This document shows, in pieces, positions 18,004 through 26,536 of a stretch of DNA of 36,325 nt. The translations under genes were made by a program, and so were the position numbers. The stretch is taken from positions 1 to 36,325 of the forward strand of contig DIHU01000202.1 of the NCBI GenBank assembly GCA_002420315.1. Reading direction: 5' to 3'. Below the pieces are notes generated by a model. The model worked only from the letters and a program-made list of their open reading frames with translations. It ran no database searches and was not told the origin of the DNA. This DNA is from Akkermansiaceae bacterium UBA5688. GTDB taxonomy: Bacteria > Verrucomicrobiota > Verrucomicrobiia > Verrucomicrobiales > Akkermansiaceae. Positions within the stretch are counted from its first letter, which is position 1. Each line of letters opens with the position of its first letter.

Positions 18004-18738
18004 TTATTCCTCTTCCTTTTGAGGGTTATCGTTTTCTACCTTCCCTTTCTTTTCGCGTTCCTTTTTTTCAGATTTAGCCGTCTTCTCACGACCGATGACT
18101 CTCTCTTTTTCTTCAAGGAAAAGGCGCGCGGCATTGAAGCTACTCCGGGCATAATCACGGAGACCATTATCATCTAGCAATGCCAGACCTTCCTCCGTCA
18201 CTTCGGACTCGAAGATTTTCCAAGCCTTTTCGGCAAGGTCCATTGAATCCACAGTAACCCTTGGCTTTCCTTCGCGTTTCCCACCACGTTCCCTGCGTCC
18301 GCGTCCACGGCCCCGACCTTCTCCGGAATCCTGTCGAACCTGACTCTGTTCCTTTAAAGCCCCGGAAGAATCATTCTTTCGAGCTTGTTTCTTCTGACCA
18401 CTTTTCCCCTCGGATCCTGTCGAATCATCCAAATCAGGAACAAGCTTTTCGCTTACTTCATCAAGAATGGGGCCATCAGCAACCTCGCGTCGTGCATCAC
18501 GAATACCAGACTTAGGCTCACGAGCCTTGCGGGCCGGCTCTACCTCATCCTTTTTCCCACTTGAGTCCTGATCCTTACTAGAAGCTTCGCTCGCGGTCTT
18601 TTCTCCAAGAGGAAGGTCTTTCTCTTTGTCCTCAGAGGAACCTGACTTGCTGCTCTTCCTTGGCGCGCGCTTGGTAGCACTCTTCTTGCGCACGGTTTTA
18701 CGTGCAGCCTTTTTGGCTGGTTGAGTCTCTTCGGACAT
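18004..18738 (-). CDS. Lys/Arg-rich, histone H1-like low-complexity protein
   Basis: A 244 aa hydrophilic protein. Residues 1-30 (containing AKKAARKTVRKKSATKRAPRK) resemble the Lys/Ala/Thr/Pro-rich tails of bacterial H1-like proteins such as Hc1. Residues about 30-135 are Glu/Asp/Ser/Lys-rich and likely disordered. An Arg/Gly block GRGRGRRERGGKREGKPR (about 143-160) is RGG-like. Residues about 162-215 form the only plausible folded unit (MDLAEKAWKIFESEVTEEGL...YARSSFNAARLFLEEKERV), followed by a Lys/Glu tail. DNA or RNA binding is inferred from composition only. The gene lies downstream of the pilin gene behind a hairpin and has its own terminator. It has no signal peptide. Confidence 0.6.
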   Translation of the reverse strand: MSEETQPAKKAARKTVRKKSATKRAPRKSSKSGSSEDKEKDLPLGEKTASEASSKDQDSSGKKDEVEPARKAREPKSGIRDARREVADGPILDEVSEKLVPDLDDSTGSEGKSGQKKQARKNDSSGALKEQSQVRQDSGEGRGRGRGRRERGGKREGKPRVTVDSMDLAEKAWKIFESEVTEEGLALLDDNGLRDYARSSFNAARLFLEEKERVIGREKTAKSEKKEREKKGKVENDNPQKEEE

Positions 18739-18756
18739 GCTTTTTTTGAGTAGAAA

Positions 18757-18782
18757 AGGCGGAAGATCGTTATCTTCCGCCT
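18757..18782 (-). terminator. Strong hairpin between gspG and the Lys/Arg-rich gene
   Basis: Perfect 11-bp inverted repeat (aggcggaagat at 18757-18767 and atcttccgcct at 18772-18782, loop cgtt). On the minus strand it is 37 nt after the gspG stop and is followed by TTTTC. It therefore looks like the terminator of the secretion gene block. It is also only 18 nt before the next ATG, leaving no room for a promoter in between, so it may act as an attenuator or be partly read through. Confidence 0.75.
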
Positions 18783-18819
18783 ATTTATAATTAGATATGG
18801 AAATCAGATCGAGCAGGAG

Positions 18820-19383
18820 TTACTGCCAGATATCATCTTGAGTCTGTTCGTTATTCAGAAGCCCCGACACGTTAATGTCGCTGGGCTCACCATCAGGACC
18901 AATCGACCAAAGGTCGAAATCACCATCATTTCTCACATTTTGAACCGGGTTTGAATTAGTATCCAACGCGGACCGATAGCGAAGTGATTCTCCAAAACCG
19001 TCAAGAATTACCCGGAATCCATTAAAAGTGCCCACGAGTGCCGGATTTCGATTCATATTAAGCTCTGGCCAGTAAATCGTTCCAGTTGGATTTGCACCCT
19101 GTCCGGTCGGATCACCTGAAAGAGCCTTATAAACGCATGCACTTGTGGCATCCTGTCCCACAGGGTAAAAGTTTTGCTCATTGTAGAATTCCTCAAGTTT
19201 TGTTCTCACCATCCCAATGTTTTTTGAAGTGGTTGAGATATCTCTTTTCGCGTTGACCGAACTCATGACGCCGATCGTAATTCCGGCGAGAATGACGATA
19301 ATCGAAACGACCACAAGGAGCTCAATGAGCGAGAATCCAGACTTGTTGGAACGCCCTAATTTGGGTTCTTTTACGAAGTTCAT
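18820..19383 (-). CDS. Type II secretion major pseudopilin (GspG-like)
   Basis: A 187 aa prepilin. The leader ends in KSG before FSLIELLVVVSIIVILAGI, a textbook prepilin peptidase site (Gly16/Phe17 with Glu at +5) followed by the hydrophobic assembly helix. The C-terminal DGDFDLWSIGPDGEPSD matches the calcium-binding tail of GspG (typical form D-x-W/Y-S-x-G-x-D-G), which separates it from minor pseudopilins and type IV pilins. It is longer than the usual GspG of about 140 aa, with an insertion between the helix and this tail. Downstream of gspF by 49 bp and ends before the hairpin at 18782. No prepilin peptidase gene is in the window. Confidence 0.85.
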   Translation of the reverse strand: MNFVKEPKLGRSNKSGFSLIELLVVVSIIVILAGITIGVMSSVNAKRDISTTSKNIGMVRTKLEEFYNEQNFYPVGQDATSACVYKALSGDPTGQGANPTGTIYWPELNMNRNPALVGTFNGFRVILDGFGESLRYRSALDTNSNPVQNVRNDGDFDLWSIGPDGEPSDINVSGLLNNEQTQDDIWQ

Positions 19384-19432
19384 CAGTTTGTTATGGCTAG
19401 CTAATTAGTAGAAATTAAATTGCGTCTTGAGC

Positions 19433-20725
19433 TTAACCACCCTGCATCTTCTGAATCACGCTGATCAACGGGAGGAAGAGGGCGAAAACAATTGCACCCA
19501 CAACGAGAGCAAGGATGACAATCATAATCGGCTCGAGAATCGAGGTGAGTGCAGTCACTGCGCCATCAACCTCATCATCGTAAACATCTGCAATCTTTAG
19601 GAGCATTTCGGGCAATTGGCCCGTCTCTTCCCCCACGTCAACCATTGATACCACAAGGTTAGGGAAAATTCCTGATCCCGTCATAGGCGTCACAATTGAC
19701 TCGCCCTCTTTTACGGCGTCATGAACTTTATCGATCGCTTCAGCAACAATGACATTTCCAGCGGTGTCTCTCGTAATATTAAGCGCCTGAAGAATTGGAA
19801 CACCAGAAGTCACAAGGGTACCGAGCGTCCGACTAAAACGCGCAATTGCACTCTTCCGCTGAATGTCACCAAAGATGGGAATCTTTAACTTAAACCCATC
19901 TACGATGCTTCGACCTTTGACAGTTCGAGACCAAGCGCCAAAAGCGGTCCAGGTTCCAGCTGCAATGAAAAAGATCCACACCGCATTAGGCAGAACAAGG
20001 GGGCGAGCTAACATCCAGTCGGAAAATCCAAAGACCACACGGGAAATCAGAGGAAGCTGAGCCCCATCACCCATATCGGCGAACATATCGCGGAACTTGG
20101 GAACAATGAACAACATCAGAAAGCTCATAATGGCGACTGCGATAAACATCACGATGAGCGGATAGACCATCGCTGAGACAATCTTACCCTTCAACTTATG
20201 GGCTTTTTCCTGATACTCGGCTAGACGAGTGAGAACGACTTCAAGGACACCACCTAGCTCACCAGCCTTCACCATGTTCACATAAAGTTTGTTAAACATC
20301 TTAGGATGCTGGCCTAAACTTTCCGAGAAGGTCGAACCTCCTTGAACAGAATCACCAATGTTGTTGATCGTCGCCTGAAGCACTGGATTAGGCTCCTGCT
20401 TACCAAGAACGTTAAGTCCACGAAGAAGAGGTAGTCCGGAGTCAATCAGAGTCGCTAATTGACGGGTAAAGATCATCAGGATCTTAGGCTTAACCTTACC
20501 ACCTACCTTGCTAGCTTTCCCGCCTTTCGCCTTTCGTTTGGTCTTTTTCTTCCCCTTCTTTCCAGGAGTTGCTGCGATCGTCCCCTGTCCTTCAGGAACC
20601 ACTTGGGTAGGGTAAAGGCCTTCTCCTCGAAGGGCCTGAATCACTTCCGCATCGGAATTGCCTTGCTTGATTCCGGTCTTCTGTTCCCCCTTGGAATCGA
20701 GTGCAATGTATTGAAAATTAGCCAT
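19433..20725 (-). CDS. Type II secretion / type IV pilus inner-membrane protein (GspF/PilC)
   Basis: A 430 aa platform protein that couples the ATPase to pseudopilin assembly. The N-terminus (FQYIALDSKGEQKTGIKQG) and two T2SSF domains are clear: FTRQLATLIDSGLPLLRGL (about 85-103) and the second copy FSRTLGTLVTSGVPILQAL (about 297-315). Three hydrophobic spans lie near 187-212, 240-262 and 395-424. A Lys-rich insertion (KKGKKKTKRKAKGGKASK, about 55-72) between the N-terminal part and the first T2SSF domain is unusual. Translation starts at an ATG preceded by ACAAACTTT, with no Shine-Dalgarno sequence. It lies 103 bp downstream of the first GspE-type ATPase gene. Confidence 0.9.
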   Translation of the reverse strand: MANFQYIALDSKGEQKTGIKQGNSDAEVIQALRGEGLYPTQVVPEGQGTIAATPGKKGKKKTKRKAKGGKASKVGGKVKPKILMIFTRQLATLIDSGLPLLRGLNVLGKQEPNPVLQATINNIGDSVQGGSTFSESLGQHPKMFNKLYVNMVKAGELGGVLEVVLTRLAEYQEKAHKLKGKIVSAMVYPLIVMFIAVAIMSFLMLFIVPKFRDMFADMGDGAQLPLISRVVFGFSDWMLARPLVLPNAVWIFFIAAGTWTAFGAWSRTVKGRSIVDGFKLKIPIFGDIQRKSAIARFSRTLGTLVTSGVPILQALNITRDTAGNVIVAEAIDKVHDAVKEGESIVTPMTGSGIFPNLVVSMVDVGEETGQLPEMLLKIADVYDDEVDGAVTALTSILEPIMIVILALVVGAIVFALFLPLISVIQKMQGG

Positions 20726-20828
20726 AAAGTTTGTGTGTGCTTAGTTCTAAAGATTTAGAGAAAGGTTGGGGAAGCTCCAAATGACGAAATCTTAATTGAA
20801 TTCACTGAAGTTCCCCTTTTTGAGTTGG

Positions 20829-22502
20829 TTAGGTATACTTCAAAACCTCCTCGATTGTCGTTCGACCCTCGTAAATACAACGAAGACCGTCTTCACGGAG
20901 AGTGGTCATCCCAAGCTCAACTGCCTTTTGATTCACTACCACTGACGGTGCCCTATCGATAATCAGATCACGAATGGGATCAGTAACATTCAACAGCTCA
21001 TAAAGGCCCGCACGACCTTTGTAGCCTGAATCACCACAAGTTTTACAGCCCTTACCGGTGAAGAAGCTTTTATCCCCGAGCTCATGTGGAGCTACCCCAA
21101 GTTGCGTAAGGATAGCTTCGCTAGGTTCGTAGGGGGATTTACAATCAGGACAAATCGTCCGCAAAAGGCGCTGAGCCAAAATTCCCTCCAGTGAAGCTGC
21201 GACCAAAAAGGGTTGAGTCCCCATATCTACGAGTCGAGTTACCGCTCCAGCTGCATCGTTAGTGTGAAGAGTGGAAAGGACGAGGTGACCAGTCAGTGAA
21301 GCCTGAATCGCAATTTTAGCGGTATCGAGATCCCGCATCTCACCCACCAAGATTTTATCAGGATCTTGACGAAGGAAAGCACGCAATACCCTTTCAAAAG
21401 TCATACCAATACCATCGTTGACTGGAACCTGAACAATCCCATCCACATCGTATTCTACCGGATCTTCTGCCGTCAGAATCTTGGTATCTATCTTATTAAT
21501 TTCGCGGAGAGCCGCGTAAAGGGTGGTTGTCTTTCCCGCTCCGGTCGGTCCTGTCACAATAAAAATGCCATTCGGCATCCGGATTGTATCGTGGATGTAT
21601 TCATGAATGTGCGGCGGAAGCCCCAAATTATCCAAATTGAGGTTCACCGAGTTTCGGTCCAAGACCCGAAGCACCACACTTTCACCATACTGGGTCGGAA
21701 GTGACGAAACACGCATATCGACAGACTGATCCCCAACCTGCTTAACGATCCGCCCATCCTGAGGGATACGGCGCTCTGCAATGTTCATATTCGCCATGAC
21801 CTTAACACGCGAGATGATAGGAAGAGCCAGATGAACCGGCGGAGGAGACATCTCGTAAAGCGATCCATCCACCCGGTAGCGAATTTTAAATTCATTCTCA
21901 AAGGGCTCAAAGTGAATATCGGAAGCTTTTTCCTTAATCGCCTGATAAAGGACAAGGTCTACGTAACGGATGATGGGGGCGGAGTTAGCCTCATCTTCCA
22001 TTTCAGCTTCGCCACCCTTGAACGTCAACCCACCATCAAGCTGACCAAGAATGTCATCCATTGCTTTCTCTTCGCCGCCGTATAGCTCATTGATTTTTTC
22101 TTCAACAAGATGATCGGCTCCCACAACTAAGGTGAGTTCATGGCCAACAGCAAAGCGAAGGTCCTCCAGAATCTGGGGATTAAGAGGGTCCGTTAGGGCT
22201 ACTGAGATATTACCGTCATCATAAGCCACCGGCAAAGCTCCGTGAAGTCGGGCCATCCCGGCAGGAACCAACGATAGGAGTGCCTCTGGTGGCTCGAATT
22301 CACTGAAATCTTTAAACTCAGCTCCAAGCTCCTGAGCTATGATCGGCCAAATATCGTCCCGCGAGTTTATGACCTGGTAATCGGCAAGAATCTCAGCAGC
22401 TTCTTTCCCGCTATTTTCGACTTCCGCAAGCACGTCAGCCTTAAGGGCACCGTCGATCATGCTGCGGCTGACAAAGAGATCGAGGACTTGATTGTTATCC
22501 AT
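20829..22502 (-). CDS. GspE/PilB-family secretion ATPase 1
   Basis: A 557 aa cytoplasmic hexameric ATPase that drives pseudopilus or pilus assembly. It has an N-terminal MshEN-like domain (1-140), the PilB/GspE N2 region (ASDIHFEPFE), Walker A GPTGAGKTT (318-326), Asp box AEDPVEYDVDGIVQ, Walker B ILVGEMRD (384-391), His box TLHTND (411-416) and a tetracysteine zinc site (CPDC 451-454, CKTC 486-489). The zinc site and length separate it from PilT retraction ATPases. The preceding gene encodes a second ATPase of the same kind; which of the two works with GspF here is unknown. Confidence 0.92.
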   Translation of the reverse strand: MDNNQVLDLFVSRSMIDGALKADVLAEVENSGKEAAEILADYQVINSRDDIWPIIAQELGAEFKDFSEFEPPEALLSLVPAGMARLHGALPVAYDDGNISVALTDPLNPQILEDLRFAVGHELTLVVGADHLVEEKINELYGGEEKAMDDILGQLDGGLTFKGGEAEMEDEANSAPIIRYVDLVLYQAIKEKASDIHFEPFENEFKIRYRVDGSLYEMSPPPVHLALPIISRVKVMANMNIAERRIPQDGRIVKQVGDQSVDMRVSSLPTQYGESVVLRVLDRNSVNLNLDNLGLPPHIHEYIHDTIRMPNGIFIVTGPTGAGKTTTLYAALREINKIDTKILTAEDPVEYDVDGIVQVPVNDGIGMTFERVLRAFLRQDPDKILVGEMRDLDTAKIAIQASLTGHLVLSTLHTNDAAGAVTRLVDMGTQPFLVAASLEGILAQRLLRTICPDCKSPYEPSEAILTQLGVAPHELGDKSFFTGKGCKTCGDSGYKGRAGLYELLNVTDPIRDLIIDRAPSVVVNQKAVELGMTTLREDGLRCIYEGRTTIEEVLKYT

Positions 22503-22543
22503 CGTGATGAAAAAGTTATAAGTTTATTTAGGTGTGAAAATTT

Positions 22544-24205
22544 TTAATCGGCATCGGCCATGGTAACTCCAATCACTTCGGCCGCCGAGGTCATGCCAAC
22601 CAGAACCTTGCGAATTCCGTCCTCTCGAAGTGTTCGCATACCCAATTCCCGGGCGCGGCGACGAAGCTGCGGACTACTCAAATCTTGGTTGATCAAGTGA
22701 CGAACTTCGTCATCGACAAGAAAGATCTCAAAAATACCGATCCGACCACGGTATCCGGTATCACGACAATGCTCGCAACCACCTGGACCCATGATATTGG
22801 ACTCAGCCAGTTGGGCGGGATCAATATTAAGAGCGCGTAGCTCCTTCTCATCGAGAGTTGCTGGCACTTTACACTTGTCGCAAAGCTTACGAACCAATCG
22901 CTGAGCAAGAATTGCCCGGACCGCAGAAGCGATCAGGAACTTTTTGATACCCATATCGGCAAGTCGAGCAACTGAACTTGGTGCATCGTTAGTGTGAAGA
23001 GTAGAAAATACTAAGTGACCAGTCAGCGAAGCATTAATCGCAATATTTGCAGTTTCACCATCTCGAATCTCACCCACCATAATAATGTTTGGAGCCTGTC
23101 TTAGCATTGAACGAAGAGCGGCCGCAAAGGTCATTCCAACCTCGGAGCGAACCATCACCTGATTGATTCCTGCAAGCTCATACTCGACAGGATCCTCAAC
23201 GGTAATAATCTTTTTGTCCGGCTTATTGATTTCGTTCAAACACGCATAGAGGGTCGTCGTTTTTCCTGATCCAGTAGGGCCAGTGACAAGAATGATCCCA
23301 TCAGGAAGTCTCAGTAATTCCGCAAAAACTGCCTGGTCGTCCGAAAGAAATCCAAGCTGTGGAAGCCCAAGACTCAGAGCTGATTTATCCAGAATACGCA
23401 TGACGATACTTTCGCCATGGTTAGAAGGAACTGAGGAAACACGAAGATCAACCTCTTTCCCTCCCATTTTGACCTGTATACGACCATCCTGCGGGAGTCG
23501 CTTCTCTGCAATACTCATCGATCCACTCATCACCTTAAGACGAGCAATGACTGCTGGTAAAAGTTTTTTGGGATGTGTTGCAGCCTCAATGAGTTTGCCA
23601 TCCAAACGATTACGAATTCGTAGCGAAGTTTCTAGAGGCTCGATATGAATATCACTCGCACGCATCTTGAATGCGTCGACCAAAATCCCTGAGACTAATT
23701 TAATCACAGGAGCATCTGAATCATCCGACCCAATATCCCCCATCACCTGAAGCTCGTTGGCATCAGCCTGCCCAACTTCATCACCAAATATTTGCTCCCA
23801 AGCCGCTCGGATTGCCTTCGGCGGTGCCGCGTAAAATTGACACTCACGATTTACAATGTGCGGAATTGCGTCCTGAGCCTCAAAATCAAGCACGTCTGCT
23901 AGAGCAACATCTAAGTATCCATTTTCATCCCGAAACGGCACCGCATTAAAGCGACGACAATCAGCCAATGGAATGAAGTCTTTGAAAGCTGGGTCAATAA
24001 ATCCACTACTAAGGTCAATCACATGCGTTCCGACATTTGACGCTGAAACTTCCGCTATAGAAGTCTCAGTAATATCTCCATGATCAAGAAAATGCTGGAC
24101 CAAGCCATCATCTCCAAGCTTTCCACGGATTCCGGCCACATGCTCGGAGGTCAAGTGCCCCCCTTCGGTCAATAATTGAATCAAATAATCTTCGTTGGAA
24201 TACAC
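22544..24205 (-). CDS. GspE/PilB-family secretion ATPase 2
   Basis: Paralogue of the next gene, with the same layout: MshEN-like N-terminus, RASDIHIEPLE, Walker A GPTGSGKTT, VEDPVEYELAGINQ, Walker B MVGEIRD, TLHTND and zinc cysteines CDKC and CEHC. The open frame continues upstream to a TTG at 24310 (588 aa), but that extension has no homology to the paralogue. I prefer the GTG at 24205 (553 aa; VYSNEDYLIQLL), which aligns with MDNNQVLDLF of ATPase 1 and gives a matching length. It lies 41 bp upstream of ATPase 1 and downstream of ybeY. Confidence 0.9.
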   Translation of the reverse strand: MYSNEDYLIQLLTEGGHLTSEHVAGIRGKLGDDGLVQHFLDHGDITETSIAEVSASNVGTHVIDLSSGFIDPAFKDFIPLADCRRFNAVPFRDENGYLDVALADVLDFEAQDAIPHIVNRECQFYAAPPKAIRAAWEQIFGDEVGQADANELQVMGDIGSDDSDAPVIKLVSGILVDAFKMRASDIHIEPLETSLRIRNRLDGKLIEAATHPKKLLPAVIARLKVMSGSMSIAEKRLPQDGRIQVKMGGKEVDLRVSSVPSNHGESIVMRILDKSALSLGLPQLGFLSDDQAVFAELLRLPDGIILVTGPTGSGKTTTLYACLNEINKPDKKIITVEDPVEYELAGINQVMVRSEVGMTFAAALRSMLRQAPNIIMVGEIRDGETANIAINASLTGHLVFSTLHTNDAPSSVARLADMGIKKFLIASAVRAILAQRLVRKLCDKCKVPATLDEKELRALNIDPAQLAESNIMGPGGCEHCRDTGYRGRIGIFEIFLVDDEVRHLINQDLSSPQLRRRARELGMRTLREDGIRKVLVGMTSAAEVIGVTMADAD

Positions 24206-24346
24206 GGTGTAAAAGTCGGTGTGCGTTTTAGGTGTGTTTGGCAATGGGAGGTTAGACCACCAATCGCCCGATGCCTCGGTTAGAATGCGGAAATGAAGCT
24301 GAAGTGTCAACTAGTCGGAACCGAATCGGGAAAAAAAAATCTACCC

Positions 24347-24778
24347 TTAGACAAGATCGGCAAATAACTGCCTAAAAAGATCATTTTGACGGTTCTCCAT
24401 CAACTCAGCGTCCTTTGAGCTAATATCATCAAAACCTGCAAGATGAAGCATACCGTGAATACCATAAAGCGCGATCTCCCGATAGATATTCGTCTCAAAT
24501 TCAAGGGATTGTCTCTCAGCTGTCTCAACCCCGATTAGGAGCTCACCATGATCAAAGGTAATTACATCCGTCGTTGTGGCATCTCCTAAAAACTCGCCAT
24601 GGAGGCGAGCCATCTCATTGTCATCAAGGAACGTTATCTCAATGAGCTCAATCTCAGAAATGACTCCTTCCCCAATTTGATGAAGAATCTTAAAGACTTC
24701 AACCCAACCAGTTTCCAATCGATTCAGGACCTTGCCTGAAAAACTCCGGGACAAGCATTTCGGATAAATCTCGACCAT
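24347..24778 (-). CDS. ybeY: Endoribonuclease YbeY, with an altered metal ligand
   Basis: A 143 aa UPF0054 protein, the single-strand endoribonuclease used in 16S rRNA 3' maturation and ribosome quality control. Family marks are ITFLDDNEMARLHGEFLGD, TDVITF and IALYGIHGMLHLAGFDD. The metal site consensus is H-x3-H-x5-H; here the third His is Asp118 (H108, H112, D118). Aspartate can still bind metal, so activity is not excluded. Starts with ATG 11 bp after the 7TM-HD gene, so probably in one transcript with it and infA. The linkage of ybeY to a 7TM-HD phosphodiesterase gene is widespread in bacteria. Confidence 0.88.
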   Translation of the reverse strand: MVEIYPKCLSRSFSGKVLNRLETGWVEVFKILHQIGEGVISEIELIEITFLDDNEMARLHGEFLGDATTTDVITFDHGELLIGVETAERQSLEFETNIYREIALYGIHGMLHLAGFDDISSKDAELMENRQNDLFRQLFADLV

Positions 24779-24789
24779 TGTCTACTCCC

Positions 24790-26442
24790 CTACCGCTGGC
24801 GGCGCTCTTTTTCAACCTCCTCCGCTGAAGCCAGTTTCCCGCTCTTTCTAGAAAGATCGGAGGGAGCGTCCTCAATCTGCTCTTTGGGATACTCGATTCG
24901 CGCGTGGAGCATACTTCTGAGGGTCGATGAGAAAACCTTCCGGATCATCGTTAAATCAGTCATAGTCAAGCCAGTCGCGTCCAACTGACCGTCACGCACC
25001 CTTTTAAAAACAATCTCGTCTACCAAAGACCGGATTCTACTTGGAGAAGGTTTTGCAATCGTTCTCGACGCACTTTCAATCGCATCCGCAAGCGAAATAA
25101 TTCCACTTTCGCGGGTCTGAGGAATCGGTCCCGGATAGCGAAAACTTTTCTCGTCCACTTTGGGAAGATCATCGGAATCAGTCGCCCCATGATCTTCCTC
25201 AACTTCATGCTTTTGAAGTCTCTCCTGAGCCTTTCGGTAGAAATAATAGACCAATGAATCGCCATGGTGCTCTTGAATCACATCAAGAATTCTTGGGTTC
25301 AGTTTATTCTTGATAGCCAAATCAACTCCATCTTTCACGTGTGCCACAATAATGAGCCCACTCATAGTCGGAGTGAGGGTGTCATGAGGGTTCAAGCCAC
25401 CCTGATTCTCAATGAAATACTCCGGCTTATTAAGTTTTCCAATATCATGAAAATAAGCACAAACACGACTCATCACGGCATTTGCCCCAATCGCCTCCGC
25501 TGCGCTTTCCGCTAGCGAAGCTACAATTAAACTATGATGAAAAGTTCCCGGTGCCTCGATCTGCATTTTTCGAAGTAGGGGATGATTCAAATCGCTAAGC
25601 TCCAACCATGAAATCTCAGTCGTCAAACCAAAAACACCTTCAAGCAGAGGAAGCACCCCGCCGACGAATAGACCGGTTAAAAGGCCAGTCGAAAGAGCAA
25701 TCAAGCAGGCCTTCCCAAAAATAGTCCAACTTTCGCCGCTAAATATCTCAAGGTTACTCACAGAAATCTTGGCGAAAACCAAGTCGACTAGAAGCGCCAT
25801 AACACCTACCCAAAAACCAGCTCGTAGGAGACGCCCCCGTTTACTCACCCGCTTGGTAGCGAAGACCGATGTCAGGCCGCAGAAAAGACTTATCGCAAAG
25901 AAAGCCCAGCGATCATCACTCGGAATCGTCAATGCCCCAAAGAGGCTCACAAAAACCGATGAGTAAACCCCAGCACGCTGACCAAGTAAAACAGAGTGAA
26001 CCATCGGGGCGAGCGCGATTGGCATCACCAAAAAGTCGTAATGCTCCCCTAAATCAGACCGCAAAGCCACTCCGCAGGCCAATTTGACCACCCACAAATG
26101 GATCAAGATACCACCAAAGACTAGCAGCACGCAGCCATTTCTTCGGGCCGACTGCTGATGATTGAGGTGAAAAATCGCAAGGCCACAAATCAAAATCACA
26201 ACCGCCTCGCCCCACCGAGAATCAATATCTTGGACGCCCAGCAATAAGCCTAACATACCTAGACCAAATCCCAAATAAAGTAATCCACGGACAGCCAAGC
26301 TTCTGTCCATCGCACTTAACGCTCCGCGATCGGTGCTAGTACGCCGCTTCTTACCTGAAGAAAGCCCCTTCTGGACCAATCTCCAGCGTCTAATTTGATC
26401 GACGAATCCCAAAATAATGATCCTGGTTAAACAGACAGCCAC
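24790..26442 (-). CDS. 7TM-HD family (PgpH/YqfF-like) phosphodiesterase
   Basis: A 550 aa inner-membrane protein. It has a basic cytoplasmic N-terminus (QKGLSSGKKRR), about seven hydrophobic spans from residue 50 to 270, then a cytoplasmic HD domain: FHHSLIVASLAESAA (301-315), FHDIGK (331-336) with the metal-binding HD pair, and EHHGDSLVYYFYRKA (391-405). In Firmicutes the family (PgpH) degrades c-di-AMP; that role here is inferred by family. Unlike PgpH (about 700 aa), there is no large extracytoplasmic 7TMR-HDED domain before the membrane spans. The start codon is GTG at 26442. It sits between infA (94 bp) and ybeY (11 bp). Confidence 0.88.
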   Translation of the reverse strand: MAVCLTRIIILGFVDQIRRWRLVQKGLSSGKKRRTSTDRGALSAMDRSLAVRGLLYLGFGLGMLGLLLGVQDIDSRWGEAVVILICGLAIFHLNHQQSARRNGCVLLVFGGILIHLWVVKLACGVALRSDLGEHYDFLVMPIALAPMVHSVLLGQRAGVYSSVFVSLFGALTIPSDDRWAFFAISLFCGLTSVFATKRVSKRGRLLRAGFWVGVMALLVDLVFAKISVSNLEIFSGESWTIFGKACLIALSTGLLTGLFVGGVLPLLEGVFGLTTEISWLELSDLNHPLLRKMQIEAPGTFHHSLIVASLAESAAEAIGANAVMSRVCAYFHDIGKLNKPEYFIENQGGLNPHDTLTPTMSGLIIVAHVKDGVDLAIKNKLNPRILDVIQEHHGDSLVYYFYRKAQERLQKHEVEEDHGATDSDDLPKVDEKSFRYPGPIPQTRESGIISLADAIESASRTIAKPSPSRIRSLVDEIVFKRVRDGQLDATGLTMTDLTMIRKVFSSTLRSMLHARIEYPKEQIEDAPSDLSRKSGKLASAEEVEKERRQR

Positions 26443-26536
26443 ATAAATGGCAGAAAAAATAATTTAGACATCCTAGGCAGCCTCGGCAAGGACGAAGACC
26501 AGCACACTCCGTCAGACAAGATTGGCATTTAAAAAA

